A DNA stretch of 33,528 nt. Origin: an uncultured Pseudomonadota bacterium. Its GTDB lineage: Bacteria; Pseudomonadota; Alphaproteobacteria; UBA9219. Below the pieces are notes generated by a model, which had not been told where the DNA came from, ran no database searches, and saw nothing but the letters and a program-made list of their open reading frames with translations. Below are positions 1 to 12,848 of this stretch, piece after piece. The stretch's first letter is position 1; each line of letters begins with the position of its first letter. The position numbers and the translations under genes are program-made. The DNA is taken from positions 1 to 33,528 of the forward strand of contig CAIJXG010000056.1 in the NCBI GenBank assembly GCA_903824505.1, given 5' to 3'.

Positions 1-133
1 CGACCTCAACGCTATCGCCGCCAAGCTCAACTCACGCCCCAGAAAGAAACTAAAATTCCTGACCCCTGAGGAGGTTTACTTCGCTTCAGCCCCATGCCAA
101 AACCTTGAAACTAAAGTTGCACTTCAAATTTGA
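1..133 (+). pseudogene. IS30-family transposase, C-terminal end (partial, runs off window start)
   Basis: Reading frame 2 is open from the window edge to a TGA at 131-133 and gives 43 residues. They include LNAIAAKLNSRPRKKL, then FLTPEEVYF, and end KVALQI. This matches the end of IS30-type DDE transposases, where the last helix reads roughly LN-RPRK-LGF-TP-E. Only the C-terminus is inside the window, so I cannot say whether the full transposase is intact; the DDE residues lie outside. In IS30 elements the stop codon lies near or inside the right inverted repeat, so the element probably ends close to 133-140. The frame overlaps the 3' end of the minus-strand gene at 111-959. Family assignment rests on pattern recognition alone. 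Confidence 0.75.
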
Positions 134-959
134 ATCCACCCAGTATCTCAATGGTTGCTCCGATTTGTTTAAGCGCTTCGAAATCGCCTTTGATGCGCCG
201 AGGTGGAACAAAAGAATTGTCTGGGGTGTCCAGAACTAAATCGCCATCAGGGCAGGGGTAGTAGGCTGGCATCTTTCCTGTCGGCACAATCATAGGGGAG
301 ATACTATGTGTACATTTTGTGTGTGTTGCTACGGCAGAGGTAAGCGTAAAGAAAGGCTCTTCTCGTTGTCCTCCTAGGGGTACGACTGTGGCTTGTGGGA
401 AGGCTGAAAGATTTAGAAGTGGATAGGTGTCCGCGAATCCAGAGTTCAGCAAAACATTGGCGGCGGCATAACGCATAAAGACTTTGCCACCTTTATGTCG
501 TTCACCATAGGCTCGGATTAGAGCGAAAGCTGCGTCTACATTGTTTAGCTCTGCGGGTTCCTTATTGCTTGGGCGTGGCAGCATATCTTGCAGGATATTT
601 TCAACCATCGTAAGCGGCTTCTGCTCAATTCGGCAGTTTGCTCCCGTTTTGAAATCTACAGATGGAGCAATGTCCGGATAAAAATGACCGACGAAGTCAT
701 GGAGATAACGGGTTGTCTGGTCAGCACAATGTTGTGCCTTTATCGGGTTCAGGCTGTTGGTCTCGATGATGAAATCCGTTGCCTGATAGACGACGTAACG
801 TGCTGGTATGCCCTCATCAAGCAGATTGCGCAGCAGCGATAGCCCTGGCAACAAAAGCGCAGGTAGGCGAAGCGGAGTTCCTTGATCTGATAGCCCAAGG
901 CCCGTGGTGAGAATGATGGTGCCGCTTGTGGACGGCAGAGCAGGAAGAGAAAAAGACAC
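111..959 (-). CDS. Hypothetical protein, 282 aa, 3' end fused to IS30 end
   Basis: I do not recognise this protein. It starts at a GTG (959) with a weak AGGG about six bases upstream, and it has no clear signal peptide or membrane segment. Visible segments are an N-terminal LTTGLGLSDQGTPLRLPALL, a central FMRYAAANVLLNSGFADTYP, and PLGGQREEPFF. The composition looks soluble and cytoplasmic. The last residues (about FKFEVQL) and the TAG stop are encoded inside the IS30-like end described at 1-133. The natural C-terminus has therefore probably been cut off by the insertion, although the gene keeps a long open frame. No operon partner is visible: the next minus-strand element upstream is a broken oxidoreductase. 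A function should not be assigned from this sequence. Confidence 0.55.
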   Translation of the reverse strand: MSFSLPALPSTSGTIILTTGLGLSDQGTPLRLPALLLPGLSLLRNLLDEGIPARYVVYQATDFIIETNSLNPIKAQHCADQTTRYLHDFVGHFYPDIAPSVDFKTGANCRIEQKPLTMVENILQDMLPRPSNKEPAELNNVDAAFALIRAYGERHKGGKVFMRYAAANVLLNSGFADTYPLLNLSAFPQATVVPLGGQREEPFFTLTSAVATHTKCTHSISPMIVPTGKMPAYYPCPDGDLVLDTPDNSFVPPRRIKGDFEALKQIGATIEILGGFKFEVQL

Positions 960-1046
960 AATGATCCCTATTTTGGCTCCGTTGTTTCAGGAGCCTGAAG
1001 ATTGAATTGGTAAAACGATGAGAAAACGAGGCGCGATTAAGGGCGG

Positions 1047-1262
1047 TCAGACTCGCCAGAGCAGGAACGGTGCGCGGGTTGATTGCTGTCCTGCAAGCCT
1101 CGATTTATCCAACACAACGGCTTTTACCCCGCGCTTGGAAAGGTAATAGGCGGCGGCTCTCATGATGCCAGCCCCGATAATAACAACATCAGCTTCCGAT
1201 GGGAGAGCGCGATAGGAGACGCATGCCGTTGCGGTAAACTCATCAGGGCGTTTCTTTTCCAT
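1047..1262 (-). pseudogene. FAD-dependent oxidoreductase (DAO-like), N-terminal remnant
   Basis: A 71-residue frame starts at an ATG (1262) behind GGAGAGAAAG. It contains ADVVIIGAGIMRAAAYYLS followed by KRGVKAVVLDKSRLAGQQSTR, the Rossmann FAD-binding start of glycine/D-amino-acid oxidase (DAO) family proteins. The family pattern is GxGxxG; here the third glycine is replaced by arginine (GAGIMR). After AGQQSTR, where relatives continue with a conserved NWGxVRQQ-like stretch, this frame gives unrelated residues and stops within ten codons. About 350 residues of the catalytic domain are missing. It is best read as a decayed gene fragment near an insertion sequence scar. An earlier in-frame start (1316) exists but lacks the good ribosome binding site. 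Confidence 0.65.
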
Positions 1263-1567
1263 CTTTCTCTCCATTTGTTTTGATTTACGATTCCGATCTT
1301 TCTGCGCACACGACAATCCGTTGCCTCACGCGGAGGTCATGCGGACTCGCGGTTCCTTTGCAGGAAGAGCGGGACACTTCAATTATTTTGGGGGGAGGCG
1401 TCTCAAAAGGGACGCGCGCAAAAACGAGGCGGCTTTACCGCCAGCAGGACTTCCAAGACAGAAGGAAAGATGCGTTATCGTTTCTCATCCGTCCTTTGTA
1501 TCATGATCAAATTGTTTTTGTCAAATTTTTTTTTGCAATTTTTTTGCAACAATCCAGCAATCGGGGC
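1263..1567. other. Intergenic stretch without a recognisable gene
   Basis: I see no coding frame with family resemblance here. The last part (about 1505-1556) is strongly T-rich on the plus strand, with two runs of T separated by short GCAA words. It leads directly into the palindromic repeat starting at 1568. It may be remnant DNA upstream of the broken oxidoreductase gene. Confidence 0.4.
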
Positions 1568-1746
1568 GATTCAGTAAAATGACAGAACGTGACTCAAAAA
1601 CAGTCCTCATCCTGTTGAAAAACTGTATCCATTGCGCGCGATAGTGAACCCATGAGTCAAAAGTTCCAACGCATTACAGAGCCATGCCCTGTGCGTGACT
1701 CTTCTGCCGCGCCGCAAATCCCCGCAAAAGCGGGGCATGGGATGAC
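1568..1746 (+). repeat. Palindromic repeat, copy A (degenerate)
   Basis: The copy begins with the leader GATTCAGTAAAATGACAG, shared with copies D and E. An AGCGATAG-type arm (here degenerate) follows, ending at GAGTC (1654-1658), then a 38-nt spacer, then GACTC (1697-1701). The GCCGCGC-type arm comes next, with a terminal hairpin CCCCGC-AAAA-GCGGGG at about 1720-1735. The first terminal hairpin is decayed. The copy lies between the broken oxidoreductase gene and the rpoC terminator. Confidence 0.75.
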
Positions 1747-1837
1747 GCGGAAAGGTTGTTTTTAAAAGACAAAATGGTGCGCGGCTACAGAAGTATATAT
1801 CTCCCCTGCGCTTTGAGCGCGTGCAGGGTGTCTGCAG

Positions 1838-1876
1838 CAAAAAACACCCCCCGTTTCTAGAAGAAACGGGGGGGTA
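1838..1876 (-). terminator. Rho-independent terminator after rpoC
   Basis: Reading the minus strand just after the rpoC stop, a C-rich arm (CCCCCCGTTTCT) pairs perfectly with AGAAACGGGGGG across a very short loop. A run of six T follows. It lies three bases from the rpoC stop codon and is a textbook intrinsic terminator, so the rpoC transcript ends here and no downstream gene is cotranscribed. Confidence 0.92.
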
Positions 1877-1878
1877 TC

Positions 1879-6066
<4,188 letters not shown>

Positions 6067-6084
6067 TCATCCCATTCTCTCCGC

Positions 6085-6232
6085 CCGTCATTCCGGCGAA
6101 AGCCGGAATCCATCGCGAGCGATAGCGAGCATATGAGTCAATAGCCTCGACGCGTTATAAACGGTCGGCATTGTAGACTCTTATGCCGCGCAGACGCGCG
6201 GCGATGGATTCCGGCTTTCGCCGGAATGACGG
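6085..6232 (+). repeat. Palindromic repeat, copy B (perfect 32-bp terminal inverted repeats)
   Basis: The 148-bp copy lies between rpoC and the GIY-YIG gene. Its ends, 6085-6116 and 6201-6232, are perfect 32-bp inverted repeats, each holding the hairpin ATTCCGGC-GAAA-GCCGGAAT. Inside are the GCGAGCGATAGCGAGC arm ending in GAGTC (6135-6139), a 36-nt spacer, GACTC (6176-6180) and the TTATGCCGCGC arm. It is the best preserved copy in the window. Unlike copies A, D and E it lacks the GATTCAG leader. Confidence 0.9.
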
Positions 6233-6265
6233 GGGGAGAGTTCTTTTCTTAAAACTCGCCGCTCA

Positions 6266-6565
6266 TCATCCCTGAACCACATCGTTATATAAATCTCTCC
6301 ATTCAGGATTCATCCGCTCAATTAACTCAAGCTTCCAATCCCGTTTCCATTCTTTAACCGGCTTCTCCCTTACAATCGCGTCCTCAATCCGTTCGTGTAT
6401 CTCATAATACACCAAGGTCCGCACAACACTATATTTCTTTGCAAATTTACTTCCCTTTCCCGTCCTATGTTCCTCCAACCTACGAAGAAGATCGTTCGTC
6501 ACCCCCGTATAAAGCGTCCGGTATTTTCCACTCGCGAGGATATAAACAAAGCCTTCGCGTTTCAT
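6266..6565 (-). CDS. Small GIY-YIG family nuclease (YhbQ/UPF0213-like)
   Basis: The 99-residue protein is a nearly bare GIY-YIG domain. The first strand reads FVYILAS, where relatives have the GIY-like YxLxS. YTGVTNDLLRRLEEH supplies the second strand (the YIG part) with the catalytic arginine region. GKGSKFAKKY and LVYYE, then REKPVKEWKRDWKLELIE and NPEWRDLY, are typical of the small single-domain YhbQ-like group. Such proteins cut or bind DNA, but the cellular substrate of this subgroup is not settled. The gene lies inside what is normally the rpoBC operon, on the same strand. Repeats B and C flank it in opposite orientation at 33 and 16 bases. It could be cotranscribed from the rpoB promoter. 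The start at 6565 is an ATG. Confidence 0.9.
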   Translation of the reverse strand: MKREGFVYILASGKYRTLYTGVTNDLLRRLEEHRTGKGSKFAKKYSVVRTLVYYEIHERIEDAIVREKPVKEWKRDWKLELIERMNPEWRDLYNDVVQG

Positions 6566-6581
6566 AACTGACCTCCCCGCT

Positions 6582-6730
6582 CGTCATTCCGGCGAAAGCG
6601 GGAACCCATCGCCGCGTGTCCGCGCGGTACAAAAGTCCAGCCCCCTCGTCTCCAGCCAAACCTTAAGTCCAGAAGGACTCATCTGCTCGCGGTCGCTCGC
6701 GACGACTTCCCCCCGCGTGGGGGCGTGAGA
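6582..6730 (-). repeat. Palindromic repeat, copy C (degenerate, inverted relative to copy B)
   Basis: It starts with CGTCATTCCGGCGAAAGC and the CATCGCCGCG arm, then AAGTC (6633-6637, in place of GAGTC), a 38-nt spacer, and GACTC (6676-6680). The CTGCTCGCGGTCGCTCGCGA arm follows, with a terminal hairpin CCCCC-GCGT-GGGGG. Arm order is the reverse of copy B, so B and C form inverted flanks around the GIY-YIG gene. Base changes are numerous but the arm-spacer-arm geometry is kept. Confidence 0.75.
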
Positions 6731-6772
6731 ATAGAGGTAGGGGTGCTCAAATTCCGACCGCCTCCTTCTCCC

Positions 6773-9700
6773 TCACCCCACGTCCGGCAATGCCGGCACA
6801 GCCTCGTTATCCTGTTCCGGTGCGGCGAGCTTTTTCTGATCCATCTCGACATTCAGACCCAAAGAACGGAGTTCCTTGACCAGAACATTGAAGGATTCCG
6901 GCACACCGGATTCGAAATTATCCTCCCCGCGGACGATGGATTCATAGACCTTGGTACGGCCTGAGACATCGTCCGATTTGATGGTGAGCATTTCCTGCAG
7001 CGTATAGGCCGCTCCATAGGCCTCCAGCGCCCAGACTTCCATTTCTCCGAAACGTTGACCGCCGAACTGCGCCTTACCGCCCAGAGGCTGCTGGGTCACC
7101 AGCGAATAAGGCCCGATCGAGCGCGCATGGATCTTGTCGTCGACCAAATGATGGAGCTTGAGCATATAGATATACCCAACCGTCACTTTGCGGTCGAAGA
7201 TCTCACCTGTGCGACCATCGATCAGGGTCGATTGTCCCGACGTGTCCAGCCCCGCGAGCTTCAGCATGGCCTCGATATCTGATCCCCGAGCCCCATCAAA
7301 GACAGGTGTCGCGAAAGGAACACCCGGGCGGAGATTCCGCGCCAGCTCCAGTGTTTCATCGTCCGAGAGCATGGAAACGTCGCGCTTGTAGACCTCATCG
7401 CCGTAGGATTCTTTTAGCTTCGTGCGCAGGTCTGTCAGCGTGGCCTTTTTGCCCTGACGAATTTGCGACTCATAGGCTTCATAAACCGCGCCGATTTGGT
7501 GCCCAAGATTGGCCGAAGCCCATCCCAAATGGGTTTCCAGAATCTGCCCGATATTCATGCGCGAAGGCACGCCCAAAGGGTTCAGGACGATATCAACGGG
7601 TGTGCCGTCTTCCAGATATGGCATGTCCTCGATAGGAACAATACGCGAGACAACACCCTTGTTTCCATGACGACCCGCCATTTTGTCCCCGGGCTGAAGC
7701 TTGCGCTTCACGGCCACGAAGACCTTGACCATTTTCATCACGCCCGGGGGCAATTCGTCGCCGCGTTGCAGCTTCGAAACCTTGTCCTCAAACCGCTTTT
7801 TCAAGGCATTGATCTGTTCGTCATAGACTTTGCCGATGGCTTCGATCTCTTCCATCGCTTTGTCGTTTTTGACGCTGATTTGACGCCATTGACCGTGGGT
7901 GTAGCCTTCCAGAATTTCATCTGTGATCGGCTTGCCGGTCGGAAAACTCTTGGGGCCGGATTCGGCCTTGTTTCCGACCAACAAGATTTTCAACCGTGCG
8001 GAGAAGCTCCGTTCCAGAATCGCGCGTTCATCGTCGCGATCCTTGGCGAGCCGTTCGATTTCCGCCCGTTCAATGGCGATGGAGCGTTCGTCTTTATCCA
8101 CGCCGCGCCGCGAGAAAGCCCTGACTTCGACGATTGTGCCGGAAACGCCCGGGGGCAGACGCAGCGAGGTATCGCGCACATCCGCCGCCTTTTCACCGAA
8201 AATCGCGCGGAGAAGTTTTTCTTCCGGCGTCATGGGGCTTTCGCCCTTTGGCGTCACTTTGCCGATCAGAATATCGCCCGGATTAACCTCCGCGCCAATA
8301 TAGACAATGCCCGCTTCGTCGAGGTTCTTGAGCGCTTCGTCGCCGACATTCGGGATGTCGCGCGTGATTTCCTCTTGGCCGAGCTTAGTGTCGCGGGCCA
8401 TCACTTCAAAGGATTCGATATGGATCGAGGTGAAGACGTCGTCCTTGACGATACGCTCGGAGATCAGGATCGAATCTTCAAAGTTATACCCGTTCCACGG
8501 CATAAAGGCGCAGAGCACATTGCGGCCCAAAGCCAATTCGCCCAACTCGGTCGAGGGGCCGTCCGCGATGATGTCGCCCTTTTGCACGCGGTCGCCGACC
8601 CTCACAAGCGGGCGTTGCGTAATGCAGGTGCTTTGGTTCGAGCGTTGGAACTTCAAAAGATTATAGATGTCGACAGACGGCGCGGAAGAATCGGTCTCCT
8701 GATCCGCGCGGATAACGATGCGCGTCGCGTCCATCTGATCGATCACACCCGCGCGGCGAGCGACAAGCGCCACGCCGGAATCGCGGGCCACTGTGCTTTC
8801 CATCCCTGTGCCCACCAAGGGCGCATCGTTGCGCAACAATGGCACGGCCTGACGTTGCATGTTCGAGCCCATCAAGGCGCGGTTCGCATCGTCATTTTCA
8901 AGGAAAGGAATCAGCGCGGCGGCAACCGAAACGATTTGTTTCGGCGACACGTCTATAAAGTCCACGGCATCGCCGGAGACGGTAATATTTTCGCCTGCCT
9001 TGCGCACAATCACATGGTCTTGCGTAAAGTTTCCGGCCTTATCCAGCGCAGCATTCGCCTGAGCGATGGCGAATTGCCCTTCTTCCATCGCCGACAGATA
9101 GACGACTTCGGCTGTCACGCGGCCATTCTTGACGCGGCGATAGGGGCTTTCGATAAAGCCGTACGGGTTTACCCGCGCATAGGTCGCGAGCGAGCTGATC
9201 AGACCGATATTCGGGCCTTCCGGCGTTTCAATCGGACAGATACGGCCATAATGGGTCGGATGCACGTCGCGGACTTCAAAGCCTGCGCGTTCGCGCGTTA
9301 GACCGCCCGGCCCAAGGGCCGAAACGCGGCGTTTATGCGTGATTTCCGCGAGCGGATTCGTCTGATCCATAAATTGCGAAAGCTGCGAGGAGCCGAAGAA
9401 TTCGCGCACCGCGGCGGCGGCCGGTTTCGCGTTGATAAGATCGTGCGGCATGACGGTATCGATCTCAATCGAGCTCATCCGCTCGCGAATCGCGCGTTCC
9501 ATCCGCACCAAACCGATGCGATATTGGTTTTCCATCAATTCGCCGACCGAGCGCACGCGGCGGTTGCCCAGATGGTCGATATCGTCGATTTCGCCACGGC
9601 CATCCTTAAGATCGCACATGATCGACACGATCTTCAGAATGTCTTCTTTGCGGAGGACACGCACCTGATCGTCCGTCTTGAAGCCCAAGCGCGAATTCAT

Positions 9701-11044
9701 TTTCACGCGGCCAACAGGGGACAGATCATAACGATCCATCTGGAAGAACAGCGCGTTGAACAGGGCTTCGGCGGATTCAAGGGTGGGCGGCTCACCCGGA
9801 CGCATGACGCGATAGATATCGATCAAGGCTTCTTCGCGAGTCTCGTTCTTATCCGCGGCCAGCGTGTTGCGAATATAGGGGCCGACATTCACATGATCGA
9901 TTGCAAGCGTGACAATTTCCTTGATGCCCGCTTTTTCTAAAGACTCCAGCGAATCAGCGGCGATTTCATCACCCGCTTCGAATAGAACTTCGCCTGTCGC
10001 TTCATCTACAATGTCTTGAGCCAGATAATGGCCAATCAAAGATTCTGGTTGAACCAGAATTTCCTTTACACCCTGCTCGATCAACTTAGCAATTGCGCGG
10101 ACCGTCACCTTGGTTCCCAATTCAATCAGAACCTTCCCCGTCTTGGCGTCCACCAGATCTGCCAGAAGTTTCTGACCCTTGAAGGCTTCGCCGTCAAAGG
10201 CTGTCGCCCAGCCATTCTTGACGTGCTTATAGCCAATCGTGCCATAGAAGGAGCCGAGGATCTCTTCCTTCGTCATCCCCTGCACTTCCATCGGCTGCAG
10301 AGTCTTCCCTTCTTTTGTACGCTTGGCGCGGAGCTTTTCCGTTTCCGCGCTGTCCAGCGCGTACAAAAGCGAGGTCACGGGAAGCTTGCGGCGACGGTCG
10401 ATGCGCACATAAACAAGGTCTTTAGCGTCGAATTCGAAATCAAGCCATGACCCGCGATAAGGGATCACACGCGCAGCGAACAGATACTTGCCGGAAGAGT
10501 GAGTCTTGCCGCGATCATGATCAAAGAAAACGCCCGGGCTGCGATGCATCTGGCTGACGATCACGCGCTCGGTACCGTTCACGATAAAGGTGCCGTTTGC
10601 CGTCATCAAGGGCATGTCGCCCATATAAACATCTTGCTCTTTAATATCGCGGATGGATTTCAGACCCGTATTTTCCTCGACATCAAACGAGGTCAGGCGC
10701 AGCGTGACCTTCAGGGGCGCGGCAAAAGTGGCGCCGCGCTGTTGGCATTCCTCAACATCATATTTGGGTTGTTCCAGCTCATAGGACAAAAAGTCCAGAA
10801 CGGCACGGCCCGAGAAATCCGACAACGGAAAGGCGGACATCAAGACATCTTGCAGCCCCTTGCGCTCGCGCTTCGCAACGGGGATATCCATCTGAAGAAA
10901 CTCGTCCCACGAGCGACGCTGAATCTCGATGAGATTCGGCATTTCAGCGATTTCATCGATGGTTCCAAAGCTCTTGCGGATTTTCTTGCGGCCTGTGAAA
11001 GTCTTGCTTGGGTTAATGCTGATCGCTGCGCCGATGGTCGCCAT
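6773..11044 (-). CDS. rpoB: DNA-directed RNA polymerase subunit beta
   Basis: This is the beta subunit of RNA polymerase, which forms much of the catalytic cleft and the rifampicin pocket. I use the ATG at 11044 ([10 protein letters not shown]), preceded by GAGGGG, giving 1423 residues; a TTG four codons upstream is less likely. Alphaproteobacterial RpoB is usually near 1380. The rifampicin region reads [19 protein letters not shown], then [15 protein letters not shown], with serine and histidine at the usual resistance positions, so no classical resistance change is seen. [12 protein letters not shown] near the C-terminus carries conserved active-site lysines. The family-typical insertion between the beta lobes, with [10 protein letters not shown] and [13 protein letters not shown] repeats, is present. 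Upstream is fmt, not rplJ-rplL, and downstream is a GIY-YIG gene instead of rpoC. Confidence 0.99.
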   Translation of the reverse strand: MATIGAAISINPSKTFTGRKKIRKSFGTIDEIAEMPNLIEIQRRSWDEFLQMDIPVAKRERKGLQDVLMSAFPLSDFSGRAVLDFLSYELEQPKYDVEECQQRGATFAAPLKVTLRLTSFDVEENTGLKSIRDIKEQDVYMGDMPLMTANGTFIVNGTERVIVSQMHRSPGVFFDHDRGKTHSSGKYLFAARVIPYRGSWLDFEFDAKDLVYVRIDRRRKLPVTSLLYALDSAETEKLRAKRTKEGKTLQPMEVQGMTKEEILGSFYGTIGYKHVKNGWATAFDGEAFKGQKLLADLVDAKTGKVLIELGTKVTVRAIAKLIEQGVKEILVQPESLIGHYLAQDIVDEATGEVLFEAGDEIAADSLESLEKAGIKEIVTLAIDHVNVGPYIRNTLAADKNETREEALIDIYRVMRPGEPPTLESAEALFNALFFQMDRYDLSPVGRVKMNSRLGFKTDDQVRVLRKEDILKIVSIMCDLKDGRGEIDDIDHLGNRRVRSVGELMENQYRIGLVRMERAIRERMSSIEIDTVMPHDLINAKPAAAAVREFFGSSQLSQFMDQTNPLAEITHKRRVSALGPGGLTRERAGFEVRDVHPTHYGRICPIETPEGPNIGLISSLATYARVNPYGFIESPYRRVKNGRVTAEVVYLSAMEEGQFAIAQANAALDKAGNFTQDHVIVRKAGENITVSGDAVDFIDVSPKQIVSVAAALIPFLENDDANRALMGSNMQRQAVPLLRNDAPLVGTGMESTVARDSGVALVARRAGVIDQMDATRIVIRADQETDSSAPSVDIYNLLKFQRSNQSTCITQRPLVRVGDRVQKGDIIADGPSTELGELALGRNVLCAFMPWNGYNFEDSILISERIVKDDVFTSIHIESFEVMARDTKLGQEEITRDIPNVGDEALKNLDEAGIVYIGAEVNPGDILIGKVTPKGESPMTPEEKLLRAIFGEKAADVRDTSLRLPPGVSGTIVEVRAFSRRGVDKDERSIAIERAEIERLAKDRDDERAILERSFSARLKILLVGNKAESGPKSFPTGKPITDEILEGYTHGQWRQISVKNDKAMEEIEAIGKVYDEQINALKKRFEDKVSKLQRGDELPPGVMKMVKVFVAVKRKLQPGDKMAGRHGNKGVVSRIVPIEDMPYLEDGTPVDIVLNPLGVPSRMNIGQILETHLGWASANLGHQIGAVYEAYESQIRQGKKATLTDLRTKLKESYGDEVYKRDVSMLSDDETLELARNLRPGVPFATPVFDGARGSDIEAMLKLAGLDTSGQSTLIDGRTGEIFDRKVTVGYIYMLKLHHLVDDKIHARSIGPYSLVTQQPLGGKAQFGGQRFGEMEVWALEAYGAAYTLQEMLTIKSDDVSGRTKVYESIVRGEDNFESGVPESFNVLVKELRSLGLNVEMDQKKLAAPEQDNEAVPALPDVG

Positions 11045-11062
11045 GCTGCCCCTCAAAGCTGG

Positions 11063-11079
11063 GTCCCGCCGCGCGGGAC
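11063..11079 (-). promoter_or_regulatory. GC-rich hairpin in the rpoB leader
   Basis: GTCCCGC and GCGGGAC form a perfect 7-bp stem with a three-base loop. It ends about 18 bases upstream of the rpoB start, directly next to the GAGGGG ribosome binding site, and is not followed by a T run in the minus direction. A role in translation control is inference; it could also be a simple 5' stability hairpin. Confidence 0.45.
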
Positions 11080-11177
11080 TTTATGTGTGCGCCAAAGGAA
11101 AAGCAAAATCGCCCCACCGAAAACGGAAGACTTCCTCCCGTCCGTTGAGCGACATTCCCTTGGCAAATTGTGGGCGC

Positions 11178-11206
11178 ACTATGGCGAGGTAGGGAACAGA
11201 TTGCAA
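11178..11206 (-). promoter_or_regulatory. Candidate rpoB promoter
   Basis: On the minus strand, TTGCAA (11206-11201) and CATAGT (11183-11178) are separated by 17 bases, each with four of six matches to the sigma-70 consensus. It would give a leader of about 125 nt that includes the GC-rich hairpin. It lies between fmt and rpoB, so rpoB can be transcribed independently of fmt. Confidence 0.4.
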
Positions 11207-11252
11207 GGGGAAAATAGCAAGAAAAATAGAAAGGGCGCGATCTTGCGGATTT

Positions 11253-12191
11253 TCAGGGCAGTTCTGTTAGAAGGGCCCCCACGGGCAACCTCAATCCGCG
11301 CAACAAAGACGCCCCATCGGTCGCTGCTTTCCCTGCGCGTTGTAGGCGAGTCAGACGCAGGGCGTCTTGGCCGCAGGCGACGGTAAAATCTTCGTCCAGC
11401 AGAGTGCCCGCTGCGCCCGAAAGAGGAAGAATCTGGGCCTCGATAATTTTAATACTTTCGCCCTTGAGGGTAAAGCTGCAGCTCGGCCACGGAGTCAGGG
11501 CTCGAATTTGGCGCTCGATCTCGGTAGCAGGCCGAGTCCAATCCACAATTCCATCTTCACGCGTTAATTTGGCGGCGTAGGTCACGCCTTTTTCAGGCTG
11601 GGCCTCAGGCTTTAACCTCCCGTGCGCCAGATCCTCCAAGGTTTGCCCAATCAACCGCGCCCCAAGAACAGCCAAAGAATCATGCAAAGTTTGGGCCGTT
11701 GTATGGGGCGTGATTGGAACGGACTCTTTCAAAAGCATGGGGCCGGTATCTAACCCCGCCTCCATCTGCATAATTGTGATGCCCGTTTCAGTATCGCCCG
11801 CCAAGATTGCGCGTTGAATGGGGGCAGCGCCGCGCCAACGGGGCAGCAACGAGCCGTGAATGTTCAGACACCCATGCCTCGGCGCGGCCAAAATCGCTGG
11901 AGGCAAAATCAGCCCATACGCGGCCACAACCGCGACATCAAGCTGCAGCGCGGCGAATTTTTCGGCTTCGATCGGATCGCGGAGGCTTTTGGGCGTGTGG
12001 ACGGGAAGCCCATAGGCTTCAGCCGCGAGATGCACGGGCGTTTTCTGCAGCTGATGCCCCCGCCCTGCTGGCTTGGGGGGCTGACAATAAACAGCGGCAA
12101 GACTGTGCCCCCCTTCTTGCAGCGCCCGCAAAGCGGCCACCGCAAAAACCGGCGTTCCCATAAAGGCAAGACGAAGGGGAGATTGGGACAA
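11253..12191 (-). CDS. fmt: Methionyl-tRNA formyltransferase
   Basis: The enzyme transfers a formyl group from 10-formyltetrahydrofolate to Met-tRNAfMet so that translation can start. The N-terminal Rossmann-like domain begins [19 protein letters not shown]. The formyl-transfer signature reads [18 protein letters not shown], and the C-terminal tRNA-binding domain follows from about residue 210. I choose the TTG at 12191, which follows GAGG at five bases and gives 312 residues, the normal length. Longer frames reaching 12344 add a segment unlike the family and would overlap the promoter and start of the divergent gene at 12330. Its usual partner def lies about 900 bases upstream on the same strand, separated by that gene and repeat D. 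Confidence 0.95.
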   Translation of the reverse strand: MSQSPLRLAFMGTPVFAVAALRALQEGGHSLAAVYCQPPKPAGRGHQLQKTPVHLAAEAYGLPVHTPKSLRDPIEAEKFAALQLDVAVVAAYGLILPPAILAAPRHGCLNIHGSLLPRWRGAAPIQRAILAGDTETGITIMQMEAGLDTGPMLLKESVPITPHTTAQTLHDSLAVLGARLIGQTLEDLAHGRLKPEAQPEKGVTYAAKLTREDGIVDWTRPATEIERQIRALTPWPSCSFTLKGESIKIIEAQILPLSGAAGTLLDEDFTVACGQDALRLTRLQRAGKAATDGASLLRGLRLPVGALLTELP

Positions 12192-12296
12192 GGGGACCTC
12201 GGAACAAAAGAAGTAACGAAAAGGGGCATTTTTGTCACTTGGTGCTTTAAGGGCTTTGTTCTTCAGGACTTTTACCTTTTCTTCATTGTAATCAAG

Positions 12297-12302
12297 TATA
12301 AT
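12297..12302 (+). promoter_or_regulatory. Candidate -10 box for the orphan gene at 12330
   Basis: A perfect TATAAT lies 27 bases upstream of the ATG at 12330, in a short AT-rich stretch. No good -35 box is found at 16-18 bases; TTTACC is 20 bases away. AGAGGAAAG just before the start codon is a good ribosome binding site. Confidence 0.45.
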
Positions 12303-12329
12303 CGGGGTACAGCGCAGAGGAAAGTTGAG

Positions 12330-12767
12330 ATGACTAAACCACATGAACGAAAAGGAGCGGTGGGCAAAAAAAGGTATTTAGACCTTAAATTGGGTCAAGC
12401 CCCCCTTCTCGCTGAAAGAGAGCTGGGGGGAGGTTTAAGAAATTCCATCGAAAATAAGAGGCCCGTCGAAGACACCTTGCCTGATATAGGAGGGTATAAG
12501 GAACCAAATGCTCAAGAAATTCTTCAAGCCATTCAAAACTTTCAAGAAAATAAAGACACGGTTGGCGTCAATGGAGAAAAGCCAGCAGTGCCTCTCATCA
12601 CATTTAAAGAAATTGCAACCCTTGCAGTAGCTGTAATTAGAGGTGACATCAGAGAAGGCGAGCCGAAACAAGAAAACAACAACAAGATGTCAGCTCCTCA
12701 AAAAAATCAAGAAATATATATGCCAACTCCGGTAATAAATGTGCAGATTTTAAACCATGATTTCTAG
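12330..12767 (+). CDS. Hypothetical protein, 145 aa, AT-rich orphan
   Basis: I do not recognise this protein. The ATG at 12330 follows AGAGGAAAG at good spacing and a TATAAT box, so it looks like a real gene and not a shadow frame; the same frame stays open far upstream only because it runs antisense to fmt. The product is hydrophilic and rich in lysine, glutamate, asparagine and glutamine, with no signal peptide or membrane segment. Its ends, [17 protein letters not shown] and [14 protein letters not shown], give no family match to me. The DNA is much more AT-rich than its neighbours, with AAA, GAA and AAT codons common, which suggests acquisition by transfer. It lies between def and fmt, next to repeat D, on the opposite strand to both. 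Confidence 0.6.
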   Translation: MTKPHERKGAVGKKRYLDLKLGQAPLLAERELGGGLRNSIENKRPVEDTLPDIGGYKEPNAQEILQAIQNFQENKDTVGVNGEKPAVPLITFKEIATLAVAVIRGDIREGEPKQENNNKMSAPQKNQEIYMPTPVINVQILNHDF

Positions 12768-12848
12768 GGGTATTTCTTGAAAGGTCAAAGCAGTACCACT
12801 TTCTGACAGGCCTATTCAGAGAACGAAGCTAATCGCATGAAAAATCTT

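Noticed and set aside
960-1046. GGCTCC/GGAGCC hairpin at 975-995 as a terminator
   Set aside because: The stem is only six pairs with a nine-base loop and no T run follows on either strand in a useful position.
7463-9301. 612-codon plus-strand open frame inside rpoB
   Set aside because: It is an antisense shadow of rpoB with abnormal composition (many His, Arg and Asp) and no recognisable domain.
9300-9405. Rifampicin-resistance change in RpoB
   Set aside because: The region reads as the sensitive form at the classical positions (serine, histidine and serine residues intact).
11814-12329. Extension of the orphan gene upstream of 12330
   Set aside because: This part is antisense to fmt. The real start is set by the TATAAT box, the ribosome binding site and the sharp change in base composition.
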